DNA from: Polyangiaceae bacterium
GTDB taxonomy: Bacteria; Myxococcota_A; Polyangia; Polyangiales; Polyangiaceae
Assembly: GCA_020633235.1 (NCBI GenBank)
Contig: JACKEA010000010.1
Location: 216,001-280,000 of the forward strand
Length of the DNA stretch: 64,000 nt
Direction: 5' to 3'
Shown here: positions 9,113-17,011 of the stretch, in pieces
Layout: each line of letters opens with the position of its first letter
Numbering within the stretch: the first letter of the stretch is position 1
Program-made: the position numbers and the translations under genes
The notes under the pieces: model-generated
Database searches by the model: none
What the model was told of the DNA's origin: nothing
The model's input: only the letters and a program-made list of their open reading frames with translations

Positions 9113-9817
9113 ATGAACCAACGAAGCGAACGTTCGGTATCCGTTCTGGAAGGCTACGCCCAGTGGGCGGAGAGCTACGACGCGGCGGACAACCCGGCGA
9201 GAACGATGGCCCTGCGGGCCTTGGGGGACGGGCGGCACGATCCCGTCGGCTTCTCGGTGGTGGAGCTCGGCTGCGGCACGGGCGACAACATCAAGACGTT
9301 GTGCAGCTTGGGCATGACGCAATATCTGGGTGTGGACGCCTCCGGAGAGATGCTGGCGGAGGCGCGGAAGCTGGCAGCGAACATGCCGTCCCACCTGCGG
9401 AACGTGGAGGTGGAACTCGCGGAGCACGACGTGACCCAGCCATTACCGCTCTCGCGCGAGTTCGACGTGGCGCTCATCAGCTTGGTGCTCGAGCATTACG
9501 AGAACGTGCGTCCGGTGCTGGAACAGGCGACGCGCTTGCTGCATCGCGACGGGCAGATGTGGATCCTCGAGATCCATCCTTGGTTTCACGAACGGACGGG
9601 GGGAGCGCATCTGGAGACGGCGGCGGAAACGCTGCGGCTTCCGAGCTACGCGCACACGGCCGAGGAGATCCTCGCGCCGCTCGTCGAGCTGGGGCTGGAA
9701 GTGGAGCGGGTCTCCGAGTGGTACCCCACCAAGATCAACGCGCAGTCGTGCCGGAAGCTCGAACGCTACCTGGGCAATCCGGTGCTGCTCGACGTGCGAG
9801 CACGTCGAGCGAGTTGA
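9113..9817 (+). CDS. SAM-dependent methyltransferase, class I
   Basis: A 234-residue Rossmann-fold methyltransferase. The SAM-binding motif I is VVELGCGTGDN (about 48-58), followed by the acidic residue in GVDASGEMLAEA. Motif IV is FDVALISLVLEHYENV, and ILEIHPWFHER comes after. The overall plan resembles small-molecule or quinone-type methyltransferases of the Methyltransf_11/25 group; the substrate is unknown. ATG 9113 was preferred because the in-frame ATG at 9080 would translate the intergenic repeat. It is followed closely by the sigma-54 activator gene in the same direction. Confidence 0.88.
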   Translation: MNQRSERSVSVLEGYAQWAESYDAADNPARTMALRALGDGRHDPVGFSVVELGCGTGDNIKTLCSLGMTQYLGVDASGEMLAEARKLAANMPSHLRNVEVELAEHDVTQPLPLSREFDVALISLVLEHYENVRPVLEQATRLLHRDGQMWILEIHPWFHERTGGAHLETAAETLRLPSYAHTAEEILAPLVELGLEVERVSEWYPTKINAQSCRKLERYLGNPVLLDVRARRAS

Positions 9818-9850
9818 CAGGTTCCGGGGCGCGGGGCAGAACCGAGCGAG

Positions 9851-11200
9851 ATGGGCTTAGGGGATCGTACCGCCGACCTGTCCATGAGCCTGGGCGGCTC
9901 GGGCGTTCGCGCGAAGCTCGTGGTGTTGGACGGCCCCGACGAGGGGCTCGAGCGCGCTCTGGACGACAAGCTCGTGGTCGGGGCGGACGCGGCGGCGGAT
10001 CTGGTGCTTTCGGACGAAACCGTCTCGCGCAAGCACGCGGAGTTCTCCATCGAGAATGGTCGCGTGCACGTGCGCGATCTGGGCAGCCGCAATGGCACCT
10101 TCTTGGGCTCGGCGCGGGTGGTGGAGGCGGAGGTCACCCTCGGTTCGGTGCTGCGCCTGGGCGCTACGCCCATCGGCGTGCACCCCCGCTGGCACGTGCG
10201 CGAGGTACAGCCCGGGCAGCATCGGCAGTTCGGTGAGCTGCTGGGCGAGTCCGTCGCCATGCGCGAGCTGTTCGCCATGCTGGAGCGCATCGCGCCGACG
10301 GACGTCACGGTGCTGGTGGAGGGCGAGAGCGGTACCGGCAAGGAGCTGGTGGCGCGTTCGATTCATGGCGGGTCGGAGCGCAGCGGCGCGCCCTTCATCG
10401 TGTTCGACTGCGGCGCGGTGCCGGTGAACCTCGCGGAGAGCGAGCTCTTCGGTCACAAGCGCGGCGCGTTCTCCGGCGCCATCAGTGATCGCGCGGGGGC
10501 GTTTCAGCAAGCCCACGGTGGCACCATCTTCCTGGACGAGATCGGCGAGCTGCCGCTCGACTTGCAGCCGCGCTTGTTGCGCGTGCTGGAGACGGGACAG
10601 GTGCGGCGCGTCGGGGACGACACCATGCGCCGCGTGGACGTGCGCGTGGTCGCGGCCACCAATCGAGATCTGCACGCGGAAGTGCGGCGCGGCAATTTCC
10701 GCGGCGACCTCTTGTATCGGCTGGACGTGGTGAAGCTCCGCATTCCGCCGCTGCGCCAGCGTCCGGAGGACATCCGCCCGCTGGCACAGGCCATGCTGCA
10801 AGGTCGCATCACGGACGGTGACGAGCTCGCGGGGGAGAACCTCCGCCGGCTGCTCGGCTACTCCTGGCCCGGCAACGTGCGGGAGCTCCGCAACGTGCTC
10901 GATCGCGCGGTGGCGTTGGCGTCCAAGAAGCCCCCCGCGTTCGCGGATCTGGTGTTCAACCTGGGCCCCGCCGCGGACAGCCCTGCGCTCTTGGGCATGG
11001 CGTTCCCGGGGGTGCACTACCCGCTGCCCTTCAAGGAGGCGAAGCTCCAGCTCTTGGCCAGCTTCGAGCGCGCCTACATCGACGCGTTGATCGACCGGCA
11101 CAAAGGCAACATGTCGCAGGCGGCGGAGGCGGCCGGGCTCTCGCGCAAGCATTTGTACGAGCTATTGCGCAAGGTTCGCGGAGAAGACCCGGAAGAGTGA
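9851..11200 (+). CDS. FHA-domain sigma-54-dependent transcriptional activator
   Basis: A 449-residue enhancer-binding protein. An N-terminal FHA domain (about 22-105; VSRKHAEFSIENG, RDLGSRNGTFLGS) reads phosphothreonine, presumably placed by one of the neighbouring kinases. The central AAA+ domain has Walker A GESGTGKE (about 158), ESELFGHKRGAFSGA and Walker B GGTIFLDEI, plus the arginine-finger region and GYSWPGNVREL. A Fis-type HTH closes the protein (MSQAAEAAGLSRKHLYELLRK). The sigma-54-contacting loop reads GAFSGA instead of GAFTGA. This FHA-EBP layout is widespread in myxobacteria, where it links Ser/Thr kinases to sigma-54 promoters. Confidence 0.95.
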   Translation: MGLGDRTADLSMSLGGSGVRAKLVVLDGPDEGLERALDDKLVVGADAAADLVLSDETVSRKHAEFSIENGRVHVRDLGSRNGTFLGSARVVEAEVTLGSVLRLGATPIGVHPRWHVREVQPGQHRQFGELLGESVAMRELFAMLERIAPTDVTVLVEGESGTGKELVARSIHGGSERSGAPFIVFDCGAVPVNLAESELFGHKRGAFSGAISDRAGAFQQAHGGTIFLDEIGELPLDLQPRLLRVLETGQVRRVGDDTMRRVDVRVVAATNRDLHAEVRRGNFRGDLLYRLDVVKLRIPPLRQRPEDIRPLAQAMLQGRITDGDELAGENLRRLLGYSWPGNVRELRNVLDRAVALASKKPPAFADLVFNLGPAADSPALLGMAFPGVHYPLPFKEAKLQLLASFERAYIDALIDRHKGNMSQAAEAAGLSRKHLYELLRKVRGEDPEE

Positions 11201-11246
11201 GCCGCGCTTTGCGCGCTGCGCCGCTTTGGCTACGCTCCCGAGCGGG

Positions 11247-12467
11247 ATGGCGCGTGTGACACGCTCGCTCTCGCCAGCGGGCGAGGACCTGGGGACCTCG
11301 CCCACCATCGCGGCGACGGACTCCTCCGCCGCGCCTCTGAGCTTCACCATGGGTACGGTCCTCGCGGACAAGCTCAGCGTGGTGAAGAAGCTGGGGGAGG
11401 GCGGAATGGGCGCGGTGTATCAGGTGCAGCACCTGCACACCAAGCACGAGCGCGCGCTGAAGGTGCTGCACCCGGCATTCGCCCAGCGCGGCGACGTGGT
11501 CGAGCGCTTCCTGCGGGAGGCGTCGGCGGCGGGGCGCATCGGTAGCCCGCACATCGTGGAGACGGTGGACGCGGGGTGGCTCGCTTCCGGCGTGCCCTTC
11601 GTGTTGATGGAGCTCTTGCGTGGGCAGTCTCTCGAAGAGCTGCTGGCCGAGCGCGGGCGCATTGACGCGGCGGAGGCCAGCGCCCTCGTGTGTCAGGCCT
11701 GCCAGGGCGCCCAGGCCGCCCACGACGCGGGCATCATCCACCGGGACTTGAAGCCTTCGAACTTGTTCGTCGTCACGCGGGCAGGGCAGCCCTTCGTCAA
11801 GCTCCTGGACTTCGGCATCTCCAAGTTCGAAGCCGAGGAGCACCTAGGGCTGACGACGGAAGGTACGCCGCTGGGCACGCCGTACTACATGTCGCCGGAG
11901 CAGCTCTCCGGACGAGCGGACGTGAACGCACGGGCCGACGTCTACGCCCTCGGGGTGATCTTGTACGAGTGCGTCGCAGGGCAGCGGCCCTTCGAGGCGA
12001 AGTCGCTCTCGGAGCTCAGCATTCGCATCCACGAGGGCGACTACACGCCGCTGGAAACGTTGGTGAAGGACGTGCCGGCGGACTTCGTGCAGGTGGTGCG
12101 CAAAGCGATGCATCATCGGCCCGAAGAACGCTTTGCCTCGGCGCGGGAGCTTCAGGCCGCCCTCGAGGCCGCGCCCGTGGCCGAGCGGCCACGCCGGCGG
12201 ATGTTCTGGTTGCTGCCGGCGGCGGGCGTGCTCATCGCCGCGGCGGCTTATGCCGCCACGCGCTCCGCGCCCGAGAACGCTGCACCCCCAGAGCCCACGC
12301 CGGCGCCGTTGGCCTCCGCTCCGCGGCCGGCGCCGGCGGTTTCCGAGAGCGCGCTGCCCGAGGTCTCGGCGGAGCCGCCGCCCTCCGCCCAGCCTTCTCT
12401 CAGCGCGAAGCCCAGCCCCACCCGGCGCAGCGTGAAACAGAAGCTCCAGACGGAGAATCCGTATTGA
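11247..12467 (+). CDS. Membrane Ser/Thr protein kinase
   Basis: A 406-residue kinase. The catalytic domain occupies about 35-300: ATP loop GEGGMGAVYQV, lysine in RALKVLH, HRDLKPSN, LLDFGISK and GTPYYMSPEQ. It is followed by one transmembrane helix (MFWLLPAAGVLIAAAAYAA) and a Pro/Ala-rich tail on the far side. ATG 11247 is preferred over the one seven codons upstream. Its stop overlaps the TTG start of the next gene (TTGA), so the two are translationally coupled and probably work together. The downstream product is a secreted or envelope TPR/PEGA protein. Confidence 0.93.
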   Translation: MARVTRSLSPAGEDLGTSPTIAATDSSAAPLSFTMGTVLADKLSVVKKLGEGGMGAVYQVQHLHTKHERALKVLHPAFAQRGDVVERFLREASAAGRIGSPHIVETVDAGWLASGVPFVLMELLRGQSLEELLAERGRIDAAEASALVCQACQGAQAAHDAGIIHRDLKPSNLFVVTRAGQPFVKLLDFGISKFEAEEHLGLTTEGTPLGTPYYMSPEQLSGRADVNARADVYALGVILYECVAGQRPFEAKSLSELSIRIHEGDYTPLETLVKDVPADFVQVVRKAMHHRPEERFASARELQAALEAAPVAERPRRRMFWLLPAAGVLIAAAAYAATRSAPENAAPPEPTPAPLASAPRPAPAVSESALPEVSAEPPPSAQPSLSAKPSPTRRSVKQKLQTENPY

Positions 12468-13909
12468 GACACCTCGCCGTCGTCGCCGCCCTGCTGTGCA
12501 CTTCGGCCCAGGGCTGGGCCCAGGCGGACACGACGCGGACGGAGGCACGGGAGCGCTTCGACCGCGGGCTGAAGCTCTTCGATCAGGGCGACGACGAAGG
12601 CGCGTTGGCGGAGTTTTCTCGCGCCTACGCGCTGATCCCCAACGCGCGGGTGCTGTACAACATCGGCCTGGTGCAGGCGGCGTTGCACCGGCCGGTGGCC
12701 GCCGTGGACACGCTCGCTCAACTCTTGAAGGCTCCCGGGGATCTGCCCAAGCCGCTGCTGGACAACGCGCGCGTGGTGCACGACGAGCAGGCCAAGCGCA
12801 TCGCCACCTTGAACGTTACCGTGAACGTGCCGCGCGCACGCATCGAGGTCGATGGCGTCAACGTGGCCCGGGCGCCCCTCGACGCGCCGTTGCGCTTGGC
12901 GATCGGCGCGCACCACGTGGCGATCGTGGCGCCTGGGCATCGTCCGAGCTGGCACGGGCTCACCTTGGCCGGGGGTGAGAGTCAGACGCTGAACGTGGAG
13001 CTCGAGGCGATCGAGGGTGGGCTCGGAAATCTGGAGCTGGACACCTCCGTCCCGGGGGCGCAGCTCTATGTCCGGGGCAAGATGGTCGGCACTGCGCCGC
13101 TCTCCGGTCCCATCGCGCTGACCCCTGGGCGCCACGAGCTCGAAGTGCGGCGCGACGGCTATCGCACGGTGAAGCGCACGGTGGTCATCCGCGACGGCGA
13201 GGTCACTCGCCTGTCGCTGAAGCTCGAGCCCAGTGCGTCTCCCGCAGCGAGCGGCCGTCTGTCCCTGAGCATCGCCGAAGCGGGTGCCGTGGTGTTCGTG
13301 GATGGCGTGCCCACGGCGCAGCACGGCTTCGCGTTGCCCTCCGGTCCGCACCGCTTGCGGGTGGAGCGCGACGGCTTCTTTCCCTTCGAGCGCGGTGTGG
13401 AGGTACCCCGCGGCCGCACCGCGAACGTGGCCGTGGAGCTCGAGCCCACGCCGGAGTACCGCGCGCGCTATCGCGACCGCGCCGGCAGCCAGCGCTTCTG
13501 GAGCTGGGTGGCCATCGGCGGAGGCGCCGCGGTGCTGGGCGGGGGCGTCGGCTTCTTGGTCTGGAACACCAACAAGCGAGACGACGCGCAGGCCGCTTTC
13601 GATCGGGAAGCGCCGCGCCACGAGTCCACCGGCGATTGTTGGCCCGGTTCGGCGAGCCCCGCGAACGATTGCAGGGATCTGGAGACCCTGGCGAACGACA
13701 TCGACGCGGCGAACAATCGCTTTGGCATCGGCTGGGGGCTGGTGGCGGTGGGCGCCGCCAGCGTGGGGGCCGGCACGTTCTTTTTGCTCAGCGGAGACGA
13801 TCCGGAGCGCTACGAGCCGCGGCCGGAGAGCGACGTCTTCGGCCGCGTGCAGCTCACCCCGGTGCTGACGCCCCAGAGCGCCAGCGTCGGAGTGAGTGGC
13901 GCGTTCTAA
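12464..13909 (+). CDS. Secreted TPR/PEGA-domain envelope protein coupled to a kinase
   Basis: A 481-residue protein starting at TTG, whose codon overlaps the kinase stop. It has a signal peptide (LAVVAALLCTSAQGWAQA). A TPR-like helical part (ERFDRGLKLFDQGDDEGALA... YNIGLVQAAL) is followed by three PEGA-type beta repeats: ARIEVDGVNVARAPLDAPLR, AQLYVRGKMVGTAPLSGPIA, AVVFVDGVPTAQHGFALPSG. Two hydrophobic segments lie towards the C-terminus (VAIGGGAAVLGGGVGFLVW and WGLVAVGAASVGAGTFFLL). PEGA repeats are surface beta domains without enzymatic activity. The same architecture next to a kinase recurs at 53264-55631. Its last bases overlap the convergent lipoprotein stop. Confidence 0.85.
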   Translation: MRHLAVVAALLCTSAQGWAQADTTRTEARERFDRGLKLFDQGDDEGALAEFSRAYALIPNARVLYNIGLVQAALHRPVAAVDTLAQLLKAPGDLPKPLLDNARVVHDEQAKRIATLNVTVNVPRARIEVDGVNVARAPLDAPLRLAIGAHHVAIVAPGHRPSWHGLTLAGGESQTLNVELEAIEGGLGNLELDTSVPGAQLYVRGKMVGTAPLSGPIALTPGRHELEVRRDGYRTVKRTVVIRDGEVTRLSLKLEPSASPAASGRLSLSIAEAGAVVFVDGVPTAQHGFALPSGPHRLRVERDGFFPFERGVEVPRGRTANVAVELEPTPEYRARYRDRAGSQRFWSWVAIGGGAAVLGGGVGFLVWNTNKRDDAQAAFDREAPRHESTGDCWPGSASPANDCRDLETLANDIDAANNRFGIGWGLVAVGAASVGAGTFFLLSGDDPERYEPRPESDVFGRVQLTPVLTPQSASVGVSGAF

Positions 13910-15876
13910 TGCGGAACGCCGAGCCCCTGGTTGCCGCGATCGTACAGCTCTTGGATCTGCGCGCCGGTGAGCGCCACGTCGTAGAGCACGACCTCGTCCG
14001 CCATGCCGAGGAGCTTGCCGCCCAACGTGCTCGCGTCACCGCCGATCCACGCCGTGCCCGTATACGGGGCCATGCTCGCGACGTTTGCCTGTGTCGCAAC
14101 TTGCGCGCCGTCCAAGTACAGCACGACCATGGCGCCGTCCCATGTCCCGGCAACGTGGTGCCAGGTATCGGCAGCAAACGTGAGGCCGGGTTTGCTCGCC
14201 GACTTGTTGCCAATCACCATGCCGAAGTCGTTCGCGCCCGAGGGGCCCCACAACTTGTAGCCGTTGCCGCTGCCTTCCTTGTCGAAGAAGGGCGTCCGCA
14301 CGGTGGTGTTATCCAAAGTGCTCTTGGGCTTGACCCACATGGCGACCGTTAGGGAGCTGGTCGGGTTGAGCGCGTTGGTGTTGGCGATCTCGATGAAGTC
14401 TCCGTCGTCGAGGAACTCGGCGCCCATTCCGACCTTGGCATTTGCCCCCACACAGCCACCCTTGGCAGTACCGTTGTTGCCGCCGACCACGTCCACGATG
14501 GTCGGATCGACGCTGTCTTCCATTGGGTAGTGAGCGAAGGGCTGAGGACACCCGGAACAGCTGGGCACCGAGGTGCTGGCGTTGCCGGCGGAATACAGCT
14601 GGCCGACGTCGCTCAGCGTCAGGCCGCTGCTGTAGAACGAGACTTCGTCGATGGCGCCGATGAACGGCGCTCCGAACGCTCCCGCGGAGCCGATGGTAAC
14701 CGCGTTGTTGGCGGTGTTGATGGAGCCCGGTCCTACCGCGCTCTTCACCTCCGCACCATCCAGGAACAGTCGGATCATGTTGCCGTTCACCACGTCGTAG
14801 CTCCCCGCGACGTGGTGCCAGGTACCGACTGCGAGATCGACGGGATATGAAACCGCGTGATTGGCGAAGGCACCATCCACGATGTTGAACTGAATGCCTC
14901 CGTTGGAGTAGCGCAGATTGAAGCCGTTGCCGCGAAACGCGATGGTGCGATTGCCCGCGCTCGAGTTGAGCATGATGTCTGGGCGGATCCAGGCGGAGAC
15001 GGCGAATGCCGTTGGCGTGATCAGTGCCGCTTCGAAAGGAACTACGGCTTGCTGATTCGTGGCTCCGAGGTTGACCTGCAGCGCTGAGCCGATCTTGCCG
15101 TTGGTGTCGATTTTCGGCGAGTTCTCGAAGGTCCCCTCCAGGTCGCCCACCGCGTCTTCCATCACACCGCCCACCGTCTCGATGGGCCAATACGCGACGG
15201 GCATGGGCAACGTCGTCGAGCCGCCACTGCCGGCCGCACCGCCAGCGCCGGCCGCTCCGCCAGCGCCGGCCGCACCGCCACTCCCGGCCGCGCCACCACT
15301 GCCGGAAGCGCCGCCGCCGCCCGACGCGCCGCCGGTTCCCGCCGTCCCGCCGGTTCCCGACGTTCCGCCGGTTCCCGACGTTCCGGCCGTGCCACCTGTG
15401 CCCGCCGTTCCGCCCGTGCCCGACGTCCCGCCTGTGCCGCCGTCCCAGCCAATCAGATGTCCGTTCTCCACTTCGTCCGGCTCGGCACACACCGAGTCCA
15501 CGCACAGCTGGTCTTTCAGGCAGTCGCTCTCGTCGGTGCAGAAGTCGCGGCACTTGCCATCCAGTGCGCACACCTGCTTACCCGGGCAGGCCTTGTCTGC
15601 GTTGCAGGCGAGCTCTTCGTCCAGCTGACACACGCCCACGCCTTCGTCCCACTTCACGCAGCGCTGGGGCTTGGGACAGTCCTCGGTGGACAGGCACTCG
15701 ACGTGACAGCGCTCGAACACGCACACGTACGGCGTCTCACAGTCCGAGTTGATGGCGCAGCCCTCACCCAAGTGCTTCGCCGTGGCGTGCTCGTCACTCG
15801 TGTCCGACCCGCAGGCCCACAGCAAGAGCCCCACCACCATCCATGCGCCCGCTCCGAAGACAGTCTTCCGCTTCAT
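13906..15876 (-). CDS. Lipoprotein with Cys-rich region, GTGG linker and two LamG-like domains
   Basis: A 656-residue surface lipoprotein. The signal peptide ends in LLLWAC (C22). A Cys-rich section (about 35-135) with disulfide-type CxxD/C spacing (INSDCETPYVCVFERC, CPGKQVCALDGKC) follows. A Gly-rich linker of GTGGT/AGTGG and later GSGGAAG units (about 150-215) separates it from two concanavalin/LamG-type beta-sandwich domains. Their marks are TWHHVAGSYD with IRLFLDG, and TWHHVAGTWD with VVLYLDGAQVA; both end in I(G/D)EVSFY/DEVVLYD-like strands. Such domains bind glycans or protein ligands. ATG 15876 gives the signal peptide. It is divergent from the AraC-type regulator, so that gene is a candidate controller. 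Confidence 0.85.
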   Translation of the reverse strand: MKRKTVFGAGAWMVVGLLLWACGSDTSDEHATAKHLGEGCAINSDCETPYVCVFERCHVECLSTEDCPKPQRCVKWDEGVGVCQLDEELACNADKACPGKQVCALDGKCRDFCTDESDCLKDQLCVDSVCAEPDEVENGHLIGWDGGTGGTSGTGGTAGTGGTAGTSGTGGTSGTGGTAGTGGASGGGGASGSGGAAGSGGAAGAGGAAGAGGAAGSGGSTTLPMPVAYWPIETVGGVMEDAVGDLEGTFENSPKIDTNGKIGSALQVNLGATNQQAVVPFEAALITPTAFAVSAWIRPDIMLNSSAGNRTIAFRGNGFNLRYSNGGIQFNIVDGAFANHAVSYPVDLAVGTWHHVAGSYDVVNGNMIRLFLDGAEVKSAVGPGSINTANNAVTIGSAGAFGAPFIGAIDEVSFYSSGLTLSDVGQLYSAGNASTSVPSCSGCPQPFAHYPMEDSVDPTIVDVVGGNNGTAKGGCVGANAKVGMGAEFLDDGDFIEIANTNALNPTSSLTVAMWVKPKSTLDNTTVRTPFFDKEGSGNGYKLWGPSGANDFGMVIGNKSASKPGLTFAADTWHHVAGTWDGAMVVLYLDGAQVATQANVASMAPYTGTAWIGGDASTLGGKLLGMADEVVLYDVALTGAQIQELYDRGNQGLGVPH

Positions 15877-16013
15877 GTGACAAGCCCCGTTTGCAAGAGA
15901 GACCACTGCGCCAAAGCGTCGCGACGCCCCGACGTCCCGCATCCACGCTGCAACGGATGTACCACGACGCTCGAACTGTAGCCTGCGGGAAAAGCCTCGC
16001 CGGCCCGGCGGTC

Positions 16014-16055
16014 GAGGTAACAGGGGACCCCCGGCCGACGACCTGGAGGTAACAG
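16014..16055. promoter_or_regulatory. Direct repeat GAGGTAACAG x2, possible regulator site
   Basis: GAGGTAACAG occurs at 16014-16023 and again at 16046-16055, 32 bases (about three helical turns) apart. The pair lies between the divergent LamG lipoprotein and AraC-type regulator genes. AraC-family proteins commonly bind direct repeats in phase, so this is a candidate operator; binding is inferred. Confidence 0.4.
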
Positions 16056-16065
16056 TTCCGAGGGG

Positions 16066-16086
16066 TTGTTGGTCCGCCGCGGAACC
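16066..16086 (+). repeat. Intergenic repeat copy 3
   Basis: Full match to the core GTYGGTCCGSCGCGRAACC. It is 60 bases before the AraC-type gene start; translated in frame it produces a spurious N-terminal extension. Confidence 0.75.
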
Positions 16087-16146
16087 GGATCGGCTCGCCG
16101 TCCCTCCCGCGCCAGGCTAAGCTCCGCACGTTCGCGACTGCCGTCG

Positions 16147-16965
16147 ATGAGAAAGTCGTTCGTTCGTACTCGGGATCCCAGCGCTTTCTTCGACGAGCCC
16201 GCGCGTCGCTACATCGTCGGGGAGTCGTTCTGTTTCTGGCAGGACGACACGCGGGCCTTCGGCAGCATGTACTGGGGGCGCCCCCGGCCGCCGGACTTCG
16301 AGCTGATGACGCGGGTGTTCGAGGCCGCGGCGGATCCTCGTTGTGCGGGGCACGCATCCATCACGGACATTCGTGCGCTCGAGGGCATCGACTTCGCGGC
16401 GCTGGAAGGAATGATCCGTTTCCTGGTGGAGCGGCGCGCGAGCTGGGGCGCGACCATCGGGCGGCAGGTCCTGATCCATCGCGGCGGTGCCATGGGAGCG
16501 ACCATCGCGGGCGTCTTGATGTTGGCGCGCCTTCGTTACCCGGTGGAGTGCTTCGACGCGGATCCGCGCGGCGCCTTCGAGTGGGCGGGCGCGGGTGACG
16601 TCTTCGAGGACATCGAGGCCATGCGCGAGGAAATCTTGGGCACGCCGGAAATCTTGCGCGCCGTTCGCGAAGCGTTCCGTGAGCACGGCCTGGTCGGTGT
16701 GGACCGCCTCGCGGTGCTGCTGCGCACCAGCTCCCGGTCACTGCAGCGACGCCTTCACGAGGCGGGCACCTCGCTGCGGGAAGAGCGCAAACGCTTCCTC
16801 GATCACGAGGTCGAGCGGCTATTGTCCGGTACGGATCTGGACCTGGACGCGATTGCCGCAGCCGTGGGCCTGAGCTCCACGACGCACTTGGTGCGCGCCT
16901 TCAAGGCCAGCCACGGTGTGACGCCCGGTGTGTGGCGCGCACAGCAACGTCCCAGCAAACGCTGA
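16147..16965 (+). CDS. AraC-family transcriptional regulator
   Basis: A 272-residue DNA-binding regulator. The N-terminal two thirds (RYIVGESFCFWQDDTRAFG...) is not a recognised ligand domain. The C-terminal ~95 residues form the double HTH of the AraC/XylS family: LAVLLRTSSRSLQRRLHEAG, then IAAAVGLSSTTHLVRAFKAS and the closing GVTPGVWR. ATG 16147 (MRKSFVRTRD) was chosen because the open frame upstream translates the intergenic repeat. It is divergent from the LamG lipoprotein, with paired direct repeats in the gap, and ends convergently with dnaA. Confidence 0.88.
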   Translation: MRKSFVRTRDPSAFFDEPARRYIVGESFCFWQDDTRAFGSMYWGRPRPPDFELMTRVFEAAADPRCAGHASITDIRALEGIDFAALEGMIRFLVERRASWGATIGRQVLIHRGGAMGATIAGVLMLARLRYPVECFDADPRGAFEWAGAGDVFEDIEAMREEILGTPEILRAVREAFREHGLVGVDRLAVLLRTSSRSLQRRLHEAGTSLREERKRFLDHEVERLLSGTDLDLDAIAAAVGLSSTTHLVRAFKASHGVTPGVWRAQQRPSKR

Positions 16966-16985
16966 GGGCGTCCGCGGCGCGACGG

Positions 16986-17007
16986 GGCTCGCGCCGGACC
17001 GACAAAA
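16986..17007 (-). repeat. Intergenic repeat copy 4
   Basis: Minus-strand variant (GTCGGTCCGGCGCGAGCC) in the 46-base gap between the convergent regulator and dnaA genes. Confidence 0.6.
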
Positions 17008-17011
17008 CCAA

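Noticed and set aside
9815..9820. TTGACA -35 element before the sigma-54 activator
   Set aside because: It lies across the methyltransferase stop and no -10 element follows at proper distance.
15200..15440. CRISPR-like short repeats
   Set aside because: They are in frame and encode the GTGG/AGG linker of a lipoprotein; unit length and spacing are irregular and there are no unique spacers. The same holds at 32390-32560 and 40690-40900.
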